Assembly (NCBI GenBank): GCA_958441075.1
Contig: CAUCBQ010000054.1
Span: 1 to 12,334 of the forward strand
Reading direction: 5' to 3'
From: an uncultured Clostridiaceae bacterium
GTDB taxonomy: Bacteria; Bacillota; Clostridia; Lachnospirales; Lachnospiraceae
Length of the DNA: 12,334 nt
Shown: positions 1 through 6,555 of the stretch, in pieces
How positions within the stretch are numbered: position 1 is the first letter of the stretch
Layout: each line of letters opens with the position of its first letter
The notes under the pieces: model-generated
The model's database searches: none
Seen by the model: the letters and a program-made list of their open reading frames with translations, nothing else
What the model was told of the DNA's origin: nothing
Position numbers and translations under genes: made by a program

Positions 1-6
1 GAGCAA

Positions 7-31
7 CAAAAAAGACCGCATTTATGCGGTT
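7..31 (-). terminator. Intrinsic terminator after the truncated WYL regulator
   Basis: On the minus strand a 7-bp perfect stem (ACCGCAT / ATGCGGT, positions 15-30, 2-nt loop) is followed by C and six T (positions 8-13). It begins inside the last codons of the regulator remnant, so the stop codon lies in the hairpin loop. A second hairpin (35-51) sits just upstream. Seen directly; function as a terminator is inferred from stem plus U-tract. Confidence 0.7.
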
Positions 32-171
32 TGTGGCGTTTCGCAAACGCCTATATCTCTATCAAACGAACGAGGAGAACAATCATTTTCAAAACAAAAC
101 ATAATTTTATTGATTTCATCACCGTTTATCAACGAAGAATATAAAATAAGCAATCGTGTTATTTTGTCCAT
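22..171 (-). pseudogene. Truncated WYL/YafY-type HTH transcriptional regulator (N-terminal 49 codons)
   Basis: An open frame of 49 codons starts at ATG 171 with AAAGGAG six bases upstream (a second in-frame ATG directly before it is too close to that site). The product begins MDKITRLLILYSSLINGDEI and has SPRSFDRDI at residues 32-40, which matches the winged-HTH N-terminus of WYL-domain regulators, whose recognition helix reads like S-x-R-S/T-x-x-R-D-I followed by EDIR. Here similarity stops at residue 40; nine unrelated residues and a stop inside a terminator follow. Family members are about 300 residues, with a C-terminal WYL ligand-binding domain that is absent here. A good promoter, operator-like palindrome and RBS remain, so a short DNA-binding peptide could still be made. 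I favour a pseudogene created by a deletion or insertion junction; a genuine mini-regulator is less likely. Confidence 0.6.
35..51. repeat. Short perfect inverted repeat (hairpin)
   Basis: GGCGTTT at 35-41 pairs perfectly with AAACGCC at 45-51 around a 3-nt loop. It falls in the last codons of the truncated regulator frame, where family similarity has already ended, so it probably belongs to foreign sequence joined to the gene rather than to the original coding region. It has no T-run of its own and stands in tandem with the terminator hairpin at 15-30. Confidence 0.6.
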
Positions 172-195
172 CATCTTCTCCTTTCGTTTAACCTC

Positions 196-201
196 ATTAT
201 A
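196..201 (-). promoter_or_regulatory. -10 element of the promoter for the truncated WYL regulator
   Basis: A perfect TATAAT lies on the minus strand at 201-196, about 25 bases before the regulator start codon. At the expected distance (about 219-224) there is no good TTGACA; that place is occupied by a palindrome instead. This suggests a promoter that depends on, or is blocked by, a bound regulator. Confidence 0.55.
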
Positions 202-212
202 TCACACAACTT

Positions 213-227
213 CGTCATATTATGACG
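213..227. promoter_or_regulatory. Perfect 15-bp palindrome, candidate operator
   Basis: CGTCATA at 213-219 and TATGACG at 221-227 form a perfect inverted repeat with one central base. Outer ACAAC/GTTGT blocks flank it at slightly unequal distance. It covers the -35 position of the promoter serving the WYL regulator remnant. Position and symmetry fit an autoregulatory operator for a dimeric HTH protein; the cognate protein is not shown by the sequence. Confidence 0.5.
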
Positions 228-280
228 TTGTTATACATGCAATATTAAAAAAAGAAATGGACTGGATCTTGTTGCAAACC

Positions 281-592
281 CTATACACTGACAGAAACAA
301 TTTCCTCATATGTCGCATGTTCTTCTGCTTTTTCTACGCTAAATATTTTTCTTCCTTTATAATACTTCTCTGATTGCCGTACCAATTCATCCCGGTGAGA
401 TAGAATCAGAGTCCAGCCCATATGTTCAAGATGAGTAAATACCATTGTCTTTTCCATGCCGGTTGCCAGAACAATCAGGTGTTTTCCTTCCCCTGCTTTC
501 TCAATTGCCTGTCTACAGTCCTCCTGATAAGGACGAGGTGTGTAAATCGGAATTTCTGCTGCCATTCCTGCGGAAAATAAAACTGCATACAA
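281..592 (-). pseudogene. DEAD/DEAH-box (type III restriction-like) helicase, N-terminal remnant
   Basis: The frame gives about 94-103 residues matching the start of superfamily 2 helicases related to the Res subunit of type III restriction enzymes: a Q-motif-like RPYQEDC, then motif I and a motif Ia-like region LILSHRDELVRQ. Motif I reads ATGMEKT, where family members have ATGxGKT, so the Walker A glycine before the lysine is a glutamate. The frame ends in TAG after VSVSV, exactly where relatives continue with Q-S-L, and the codons after it (G, L) keep the register for a few residues before another stop. The rest of the helicase (several hundred residues) is missing and no convincing RBS precedes either candidate ATG (592 or 565). 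This is a decayed fragment, probably from a restriction, defence or mobile island. Confidence 0.7.
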
Positions 593-594
593 AA

Positions 595-634
595 GAAAAG
601 AGACTGCACGCTAATTACTTAGTGCGACAGTCCC
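595..634 (-). terminator. Hairpin terminator downstream of the glycosyltransferase gene
   Basis: An imperfect inverted repeat (600-614 against 619-634, loop 615-618) with one bulge and a few G-U pairs is followed on the minus strand by TTTTCTTTT. It lies 33 bases past the glycosyltransferase stop codon. The plus-strand side also has a T-run (636-640), so it might act in both directions. Its arms resemble the inverted ends of some small mobile elements, which is an alternative reading because it abuts the decayed region. Confidence 0.55.
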
Positions 635-667
635 ATTTTTATCACATCATATAAATTAAATTTTAAC

Positions 668-1687
668 TTAATTAAATCCATAGAACTTCTGCGTAATCTT
701 ATACCCCAAAATCAGAAGATCTCTTCCGCCCTTTCCCGGCAGGTTGCAGCCCTGTCCCAGAAATCCCCAGCGCAGGCGCAGCCACAGAGGGAAATTCTGC
801 TTTTTTAGCTCATTCCACAGCTCCTTCTTTTTAGCCAGATTCTCCGCGGTTCCTGACTTGATCGCCAAAACGGAGCAGACAGTCATCATAATTTCCAGAT
901 ACTGGATCATGTAATGGCGCAGCTTTGGATTGGATATTTTAGTGGCGTCATAGTAACCGAGCATGAGCCTCGTAACCCTGAGCTGCTGGTCAATGCGGCC
1001 GATCATCACGGATTCATTGACAGACTGATCCGTTCTTCCGATAAAATAGCGGTAAAAATTCACATCCAGATAGTACATATTTTTTACATGGGGAAGGGGC
1101 TGGTAGACGAAAATATTGTCTACATAAAAGGTATGCTTGGGAAGCTCCAGTCCGCATTCCTTTAAAAGCTGTGTCCGGTAAATTACGGAATGCATGAGTA
1201 TGTACTGACCGATCATGAAAAATTTTACATCCTTCCATCCAAAGACGCAGTCCTTTGGAAAGGCGGTATGGTATTTCATCACCTTTTTACGTCTTGCTCC
1301 CTCTTTTTCGTATACGAAATTGGTCACCAGCATATCCAGAGCTTCCCCCCGGTAAACGAACCGGCGGAGTGTTTCCAGAACCTTCTGGTACGCTTCCTCA
1401 TTTACCCAGTCGTCGCTGTCTACTACCTTGAAAAATACGCCTGTGGCATTTCTCAGTCCTGCGTTTACAGCCTCGCCGTGACCGCCGTTTTCCTGATGGA
1501 TAGCGCGGCAGATGCCCGGATAACGCTTCTCATATTCGTCTGCGATCTCCGCCGTCCTGTCCTTTGTCGAACCATCGTCTACAATCAGGATCTCCACCTC
1601 ATCTCCTCCCGTGAGAAGCGAGCGGATACAGTGCTCCATATAAGCTTCTGAATTATAACAGGGTATTGCTACTGAAAGTAATTTCAC
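668..1687 (-). CDS. Glycosyltransferase family 2 protein
   Basis: A 339-residue GT2 (GT-A fold) enzyme that should transfer a sugar from a nucleotide-sugar donor to an acceptor, probably a cell-surface polysaccharide or lipid at the inner face of the membrane. Residues 4-12 read LSVAIPCYN, the typical N-terminal strand; VDDGS at 36-40 and the DxD-type metal-binding DSDDW at 90-94 are both present, with NGGHGEAVNAGL at 67-78. No transmembrane segment is evident. The start is taken as GTG at 1687 because AGGAGG sits seven bases upstream and similarity begins there; an upstream in-frame ATG at 1759 would run over the end of the preceding gene. It follows the CPBP gene by 43 bases without a terminator, so the two are probably co-transcribed. 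Donor and acceptor cannot be told from sequence. Confidence 0.88.
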   Translation of the reverse strand: MKLLSVAIPCYNSEAYMEHCIRSLLTGGDEVEILIVDDGSTKDRTAEIADEYEKRYPGICRAIHQENGGHGEAVNAGLRNATGVFFKVVDSDDWVNEEAYQKVLETLRRFVYRGEALDMLVTNFVYEKEGARRKKVMKYHTAFPKDCVFGWKDVKFFMIGQYILMHSVIYRTQLLKECGLELPKHTFYVDNIFVYQPLPHVKNMYYLDVNFYRYFIGRTDQSVNESVMIGRIDQQLRVTRLMLGYYDATKISNPKLRHYMIQYLEIMMTVCSVLAIKSGTAENLAKKKELWNELKKQNFPLWLRLRWGFLGQGCNLPGKGGRDLLILGYKITQKFYGFN

Positions 1688-1730
1688 GTTTGTTCCTCCT
1701 TGCGTGTATGCAGATAAGGGCTCAGGCCGT

Positions 1731-2180
1731 TCAGCCAAACGCCAGCAGAGCCGCCCCATTGGCAGCTGCGTGCATCAGCACAGCCATCCGGTACTTCCCC
1801 CAGAGACATTTCTCATATCCCCATGCAAAAACAAAGCCAAGCAAAAAAGCATAAAGGCCCTGAATCATGTTTCCGTGGTAAAAACCAAAAGCAAGAGCAG
1901 AAAGAAACGCAGCTGCTTTTGGCATAAGCCTTCTTCTTAAAAGTCCATAGATACCCAACCGGAATACCGCTTCCTCCATAAGAGGCGCCGCCGCAAGAGT
2001 AAGCGCCAGATAGTATGACCAGCTCCTGTCCCCCGCAGCCTGGACTTTTCCATAAGAAACCAGACAGCTCTCAGGCCAGGGAATCCAGCGGATCAGTATA
2101 TTTCCCGCCAGCGCAGCAAGCACTGCCCCAAGGATCAGCCTCTGCCACCCCGAAGGGAGTAATGGTTTCTTTTCTGTCAT
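1731..2180 (-). CDS. CPBP family intramembrane metalloprotease (CAAX/Abi type)
   Basis: A 149-residue membrane protein of the CPBP/Rce1 family, glutamic-type intramembrane endopeptidases. All three catalytic motifs are visible: EEAVFR at 69-74 (EExxxR), FGFYH at 98-102 (FxxxH) and HAAAN at 137-141 (HxxxN/B). Hydrophobic segments lie at roughly 14-33, 56-72, 88-100, 105-121 and 133-148. It is shorter than usual (about 200-280 residues), lacking one or two N-terminal helices, but the catalytic core is complete. Start ATG 2180 has GAGGAA eight bases upstream. Family roles include bacteriocin self-immunity, maturation of peptides and surface protein processing; the neighbouring glycosyltransferase hints at envelope work, but the substrate is unknown. 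Confidence 0.85.
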   Translation of the reverse strand: MTEKKPLLPSGWQRLILGAVLAALAGNILIRWIPWPESCLVSYGKVQAAGDRSWSYYLALTLAAAPLMEEAVFRLGIYGLLRRRLMPKAAAFLSALAFGFYHGNMIQGLYAFLLGFVFAWGYEKCLWGKYRMAVLMHAAANGAALLAFG

Positions 2181-2223
2181 CTGTTTATTTCCTCAATATG
2201 TTTGTATTTTGCTGCATGATGCC

Positions 2224-2252
2224 AGTATAGCACGGGTGCATTTGTTTTTCCA
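2224..2252 (-). promoter_or_regulatory. Promoter for the CPBP-glycosyltransferase unit
   Basis: On the minus strand TGGAAA (2252-2247) and TATACT (2229-2224) are separated by exactly 17 bases, 43 bases ahead of the CPBP start codon. The -10 is five of six to consensus and the -35 four of six. It lies in the 154-base divergent spacer shared with the carbamate kinase gene. Confidence 0.5.
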
Positions 2253-2265
2253 GTATCTTTTTTCG

Positions 2266-2294
2266 TTGCATTTTCAGTGATAATAAATTAAAAT
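2266..2294 (+). promoter_or_regulatory. Candidate promoter for the carbamate kinase gene
   Basis: TTGCAT (2266-2271) and TAAAAT (2289-2294) are 17 bases apart, about 40 bases before the start codon. The -35 is weak (three of six), the -10 good. No inverted repeat that would mark an operator was seen between it and the gene. Confidence 0.4.
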
Positions 2295-2334
2295 AGGGAT
2301 AGCACAACACAGCATACAAAGAGAGGGACTGAAT

Positions 2335-3264
2335 ATGGCAAAAAAACGTATTGTAATGGCCATTGGCCACAAAGATATGGGAACCAATCTTCCGGAACAG
2401 AAGGAAGCAGTAAAGCGCACCGCAAAGGTTATCGCCGACTTTATCCAGGAGGGCTGGCAGGTAGCCATCGTGCACAGCAACGCTCCCCAGGTAGGCATGA
2501 TCCACACGGCAATGAACGAATTCGGACGCCAGCATGACGGTTACAGCTCTGCCCCCATGTCTGTCTGTTCCGCTATGAGCCAGGGCTATATTGGCTATGA
2601 TCTGCAAAACGGTATCCGCGCAGAGCTGATCCGCCGTGGCATCTATAAGCCTGTAAGCACCGTTTTAACTCAGGTAACGGTTGATCCCTATGACGAGGCC
2701 TTTTACACTCCTGTAAAGGTCATCGGAAGAGTCATGAGCCGTGAAGAGGCAGATGAAGAAGAAGCAAAGGGAAATCATGTGAAGGAGGTGGAAGGAGGCT
2801 TCCGCCGTATCGTAGCATCTCCCCATCCTGTAGCCATTGTGGAAATTGACGCCATCAAGGCTCTTTTGGATGCTGATCAGATCGTCATCGCCTGCGGCGG
2901 CGGCGGTATTCCGGTTATGGAACAGGGGTACAATCTCCGGGGCGCCAGCGCAATCATTGAAAAGGATCTGGCAACGGGCCTTCTGGCAAAGGAAACCGAT
3001 GCCGATGTAATGATGATCCTTACCAGCGTGGACAATGTTACCTTAAATTACGGAACCGACCACGAAGAACCCATCAAAAATATGACCATCGACCAGGCAA
3101 AGGATTACATCAGCCAGGGACAGTTTGAATTCGCTTCCATGCTGCCGAAGATCTCTGCGTCTGTTGATTTTCTGGAATGCGGAAAAGGCCGCAAGGCGAT
3201 CATCACCTCTCTGGATAAAGCGGAAGACGCTTTGAAGGGTGAGGCGGGAACTACCATAAAATAG
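2335..3264 (+). CDS. arcC: Carbamate kinase (YqeA/ArcC family), variant with altered glycine motifs
   Basis: A 309-residue amino-acid-kinase-fold protein. Carbamate kinase normally makes ATP and carbamate from carbamoyl phosphate and ADP, the last step of arginine, agmatine or purine-ureide breakdown. Family landmarks include K128, ASPHP (161-165), CGGGGIP (187-193), EKD (209-211), LTSVDN (229-234) and SMLPK (268-272); length is normal. Three conserved glycine sites differ: the N-terminal GGNAL is GHKDM (11-15), HGNGPQVG is HSNAPQVG (47-54), and the G before SMxPK is A267. My recollection is that this variant recurs in Clostridia, so it looks like a subfamily rather than decay. The gene stands alone, without ornithine or putrescine carbamoyltransferase or a deiminase beside it, and points at carAB. 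Start ATG 2335 is preceded by a GAGAGGG ribosome site. Family assignment is firm; activity and partner pathway are not. Confidence 0.88.
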   Translation: MAKKRIVMAIGHKDMGTNLPEQKEAVKRTAKVIADFIQEGWQVAIVHSNAPQVGMIHTAMNEFGRQHDGYSSAPMSVCSAMSQGYIGYDLQNGIRAELIRRGIYKPVSTVLTQVTVDPYDEAFYTPVKVIGRVMSREEADEEEAKGNHVKEVEGGFRRIVASPHPVAIVEIDAIKALLDADQIVIACGGGGIPVMEQGYNLRGASAIIEKDLATGLLAKETDADVMMILTSVDNVTLNYGTDHEEPIKNMTIDQAKDYISQGQFEFASMLPKISASVDFLECGKGRKAIITSLDKAEDALKGEAGTTIK

Positions 3265-3278
3265 GCATTAAATATAAA

Positions 3279-3328
3279 AGAGGATACTGTAAAACAGAAT
3301 TTACAAAATCTGTTTTACAGTATCCTCT
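3279..3328. terminator. Bidirectional terminator between convergent carbamate kinase and carB
   Basis: Positions 3279-3298 and 3309-3328 form a perfect 20-bp inverted repeat with a 10-base loop. On the minus strand (end of carB) the stem is followed by TTTATATTT; on the plus strand (end of the kinase gene) by AAAAATTTTT. It starts 15 bases after the kinase stop and ends 9 bases before the carB stop, so one hairpin serves both converging transcripts. Confidence 0.8.
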
Positions 3329-3336
3329 AAAAATTT

Positions 3337-6300
3337 TTAAGCGTTCTTTACCGTCGCAATATCAATCAATGTCAGATCCTTGGCCCGGTTCTCCAGACTG
3401 GTTACCAGTGCTCTTGCCGTATCCAGAGCAGTCAGTACATTAACGCCTGTCTCAATGGCGTTGCGGCGGATGATAAATCCGTCATGGCTGCGCTCTGCGC
3501 CCTGAGCCGGGATATCTACAATCAGGTCAATCTGATGGCCCAGCACAAGATCCAGAATATTGGGAGACTCCTGCTCCAGCTTGCGGATCTCCAAAGCCTT
3601 TACTCCGTGGGCGTTCAGGGTGCGGGCGGTGCCTCTGGTTGCAAAGATCTGATAGCCCACAGCGGCAAAACGGCGGGCAATATCAACGGCCTCTTCCTGC
3701 TCGCTTTCACGGACTGTCATAATCATCTTTTTATACTTTGGAAGGCGGATTCCCGCACCCTCAAATGCCTTATACAGCGCCTCGTTAAAGGTCTTTGCAA
3801 TACCAAGGCATTCTCCGGTAGACTTCATCTCGGGTCCAAGGCTGATATCTGCGCCGCGGATCTTCTCAAAGGAGAATACCGGCATCTTGATGGCAATATA
3901 GTCAGCCGCAGGCTGCAGGCCCGGTGTATAGCCCAGCTCTCTGATGGTATGACCGCAGATAATCCGGGTTGCCAGAGGAACAATGGGGATACCCGTTACC
4001 TTGCTGATATAAGGCACAGTGCGGGAGGAGCGCGGATTTACTTCGATGATATATACATCGTCTCCATCTACGATAAACTGAATGTTGATCATTCCCTTTA
4101 CATGAAGTGCCGTTGCCAGCTTGGCTGTATAATCCACAATGGTCTCCACATTTTTCTCTGTAATATCCTGTGCAGGGTAAACCGAAATACTGTCTCCTGA
4201 GTGAATACCGGTACGCTCAATATGCTGCATAATACCGGGAATCAGAATATCTGTGCCGTCGCAGATGGCGTCTACCTCGATTTCCTTTCCCATGATATAC
4301 TTATCCACCAGGATCGGATGTTCCTGGGCAATCTGATTGATGATACCGATAAATTCATCAATATCCTCATCATTGATGGCAATCTGCATTCCCTGTCCGC
4401 CCAGTACATAGGAAGGACGGACCAGAACCGGGTACCCTAGCTTATGGGCGGCTTCCTTAGCCTCCTCTGCTGTAAAGACGGTATGGCCTGCAGGTCTTGG
4501 AATGCCGCACTGCTCCAGGATGGCGTCAAAGCGCTCTCTGTCCTCAGCCGCGTCTACGTCCTCGGCTGCTGTTCCCAGAATCGGCACTCCCATCTTCATC
4601 AGCGCTTCCGTAAGCTTAATGGCTGTCTGACCGCCGAACTGGACTACTGCGCCGTCAGGCTTTTCAATGTCAACAATACTCTCTACATCTTCCGGGGTCA
4701 GAGGTTCAAAATACAGCTTATCTGCAATATCAAAGTCTGTACTTACCGTCTCAGGGTTATTGTTGATAATAATGGTTTCATACCCTTCTTTACTGAACGC
4801 CCAGGTACTGTGTACAGAGCAGAAATCGAACTCGATTCCCTGACCGATACGGATAGGGCCGGAGCCTAAAACAAGGACTTTTTTTCTGCCCTCAGTCTTT
4901 TCAGCCTCGTTAAAGCTTCCGAAGCAGGAATAGTAATACGGAGTTTCTGCGGCAAATTCTGCGGCACAGGTATCTACCATTTTATAAGCGGCACGGATAT
5001 TGTTGTCATAGCGCAGCTTCTTAACAGCATTCTGCTCCATCTTTGTCAGTCTGGCGATTACATTATCCGGATACTCTATGCGCTTTGCCTCAGCAAGCAG
5101 CTCGGGAGTCAGCTCCTTCTTTCCTTCTCCAACTGCCAAAAGCTCCTTCTCCATCTCTACCAGAATTGCCAGCTTGTCAATAAACCAGAAATCAATACGG
5201 GTGATCTCATGGATCAGGCCGTACGGAAAGCCCCGGCGCAGAGCCTCGGCAATTCGCCAGATCCGCATATCATCCACTTTATAGAGCTCGTTTACCAGCT
5301 CTGTATAGGAAAGATCTGAAAAATCATAAGACATAAGGCAGTCTACATGCTGCTCCAGAGAACGGATGGCCTTCATCAAAGCGCCCTCAAAATTGGTACA
5401 GATGCTCATTACCTCGCCCGTTGCCTTCATCTGGGTTCCCAGAGCGCGCTTGGCACTGATAAATTTATCAAATGGAAGCCTTGGCATCTTGACTACGCAG
5501 TAGTCCAGCATGGGTTCAAAGCTTGCATAGGTCTTCTTTGTAACTGCATTTTTGATTTCATCCAGAGTGTATCCCAGGGCGATCTTGGCTGCTACCTTCG
5601 CGATAGGATAGCCGGTAGCCTTGGAGGCCAGAGCAGAGGAACGGCTCACACGGGGATTTACCTCGATCACACAGTATTCAAAGCTGTCAGGGTTTAAAGC
5701 ATACTGCACATTGCAGCCGCCGGTGATCCCCAGCTCGCTGATAATGTTTAAAGCAGAGGTTCTGAGCATCTGATACTCCTTGTCTCCCAGAGTCTGGGAA
5801 GGAGCCACTACGATACTGTCTCCGGTATGAACGCCTACCGGGTCGATATTTTCCATATTGCAGACTGTAATTACGTTTCCCGCGCCATCACGCATTACCT
5901 CATACTCAATTTCCTTCCAGCCTGCGATGCAGCGCTCTACCAGAACCTGCCCCACGCGGGAAAGACGGAGACCATTTTCAAGAATTTCCGCACACTGCTC
6001 CGGATTGTGGGCAATACCGCCGCCGGAGCCGCCAAGGGTATAGGCAGGACGAAGTACCACAGGATATCCTATCTTTGCCGCAATCTCAAGACCGGTCTTT
6101 ACATCCTCCACGATATCAGAGGGCGCCACCGGTTCACCGATCTTTTCCATGGTTTCCTTAAACATCTCACGGTCCTCGGCCTTTTTGATGGTCAGTGCCG
6201 TGGTTCCGATCAGACGCACATTGTGCTTTTCAAGGAAGCCCGCATCCTCCAGCTCCATAGCAAGGTTTAAACCTGCCTGACCTCCCAGAGTGGGAAGAAT

Positions 6301-6555
6301 ACTGTCCGGCTTTTCCTTTAAAATCAGCTGTTCTACCACCTCTACCGTCAGAGGCTCGATATATACCCGGTCTGCAATATCTTTATCCGTCATAATAGTA
6401 GCCGGATTGGAGTTTAAGAGCACAACCTCAATGCCCTCTTCTTTCAGGGAACGGCAGGCCTGTGTACCTGCGTAGTCAAACTCAGCCGCCTGGCCGATTA
6501 CAATGGGGCCGGAGCCCAGTACCAGAACTTTTTTAATTTCAGGATTCTTTGGCAT
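3337..6555 (-). CDS. carB: Carbamoyl-phosphate synthase, large subunit
   Basis: A 1072-residue synthetase subunit (E. coli CarB is 1073), cytoplasmic. It uses ammonia channelled from CarA, bicarbonate and two ATP to make carbamoyl phosphate for pyrimidines and arginine. The two homologous halves are clear: LVLGSGPIVIGQAAEFDYAG at 11-30 and a matching LVLGSGPIRIGQGIEFDF near 560. Each carries an ATP-grasp domain, with RPAYTLGGSGGG at 169-180 and RPSYVLGGQGM in the second half. An oligomerisation region lies between them and a C-terminal MGS-like allosteric domain (about 935-1072, ending in the IRRNAIETGV region) is complete. The ATG overlaps the carA stop by one base (TGATG) with GGAGGT nine bases upstream inside carA, so translation is probably coupled. 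No break or missing domain is seen. Whether this copy serves pyrimidine, arginine or both pathways cannot be told, since no pyr or arg genes are in view. Confidence 0.98.
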   Translation of the reverse strand: MPKNPEIKKVLVLGSGPIVIGQAAEFDYAGTQACRSLKEEGIEVVLLNSNPATIMTDKDIADRVYIEPLTVEVVEQLILKEKPDSILPTLGGQAGLNLAMELEDAGFLEKHNVRLIGTTALTIKKAEDREMFKETMEKIGEPVAPSDIVEDVKTGLEIAAKIGYPVVLRPAYTLGGSGGGIAHNPEQCAEILENGLRLSRVGQVLVERCIAGWKEIEYEVMRDGAGNVITVCNMENIDPVGVHTGDSIVVAPSQTLGDKEYQMLRTSALNIISELGITGGCNVQYALNPDSFEYCVIEVNPRVSRSSALASKATGYPIAKVAAKIALGYTLDEIKNAVTKKTYASFEPMLDYCVVKMPRLPFDKFISAKRALGTQMKATGEVMSICTNFEGALMKAIRSLEQHVDCLMSYDFSDLSYTELVNELYKVDDMRIWRIAEALRRGFPYGLIHEITRIDFWFIDKLAILVEMEKELLAVGEGKKELTPELLAEAKRIEYPDNVIARLTKMEQNAVKKLRYDNNIRAAYKMVDTCAAEFAAETPYYYSCFGSFNEAEKTEGRKKVLVLGSGPIRIGQGIEFDFCSVHSTWAFSKEGYETIIINNNPETVSTDFDIADKLYFEPLTPEDVESIVDIEKPDGAVVQFGGQTAIKLTEALMKMGVPILGTAAEDVDAAEDRERFDAILEQCGIPRPAGHTVFTAEEAKEAAHKLGYPVLVRPSYVLGGQGMQIAINDEDIDEFIGIINQIAQEHPILVDKYIMGKEIEVDAICDGTDILIPGIMQHIERTGIHSGDSISVYPAQDITEKNVETIVDYTAKLATALHVKGMINIQFIVDGDDVYIIEVNPRSSRTVPYISKVTGIPIVPLATRIICGHTIRELGYTPGLQPAADYIAIKMPVFSFEKIRGADISLGPEMKSTGECLGIAKTFNEALYKAFEGAGIRLPKYKKMIMTVRESEQEEAVDIARRFAAVGYQIFATRGTARTLNAHGVKALEIRKLEQESPNILDLVLGHQIDLIVDIPAQGAERSHDGFIIRRNAIETGVNVLTALDTARALVTSLENRAKDLTLIDIATVKNA

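Noticed and set aside
110..373. An 87-codon plus-strand open frame in the AT-rich left region
   Set aside because: Runs antisense across both remnants and their promoter, with a low-complexity F/I/L/S-rich translation and no ribosome site.
1688..1759. Longer N-terminus for the glycosyltransferase (ATG 1759)
   Set aside because: It would overlap the end of the CPBP gene, has no ribosome site, and family similarity and AGGAGG both point to GTG 1687.
3279..3328. The perfect 20-bp inverted repeat as insertion-sequence ends or a CRISPR-like repeat
   Set aside because: Only 10 bases separate the arms, it sits exactly between two convergent stop codons, and there is one copy; a terminator explains it fully.
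3484..6475. Several long plus-strand open frames opposite carB, up to 238 codons
   Set aside because: They lie wholly antisense to a well conserved gene, resemble no family, and arise from codon bias of the minus-strand gene.
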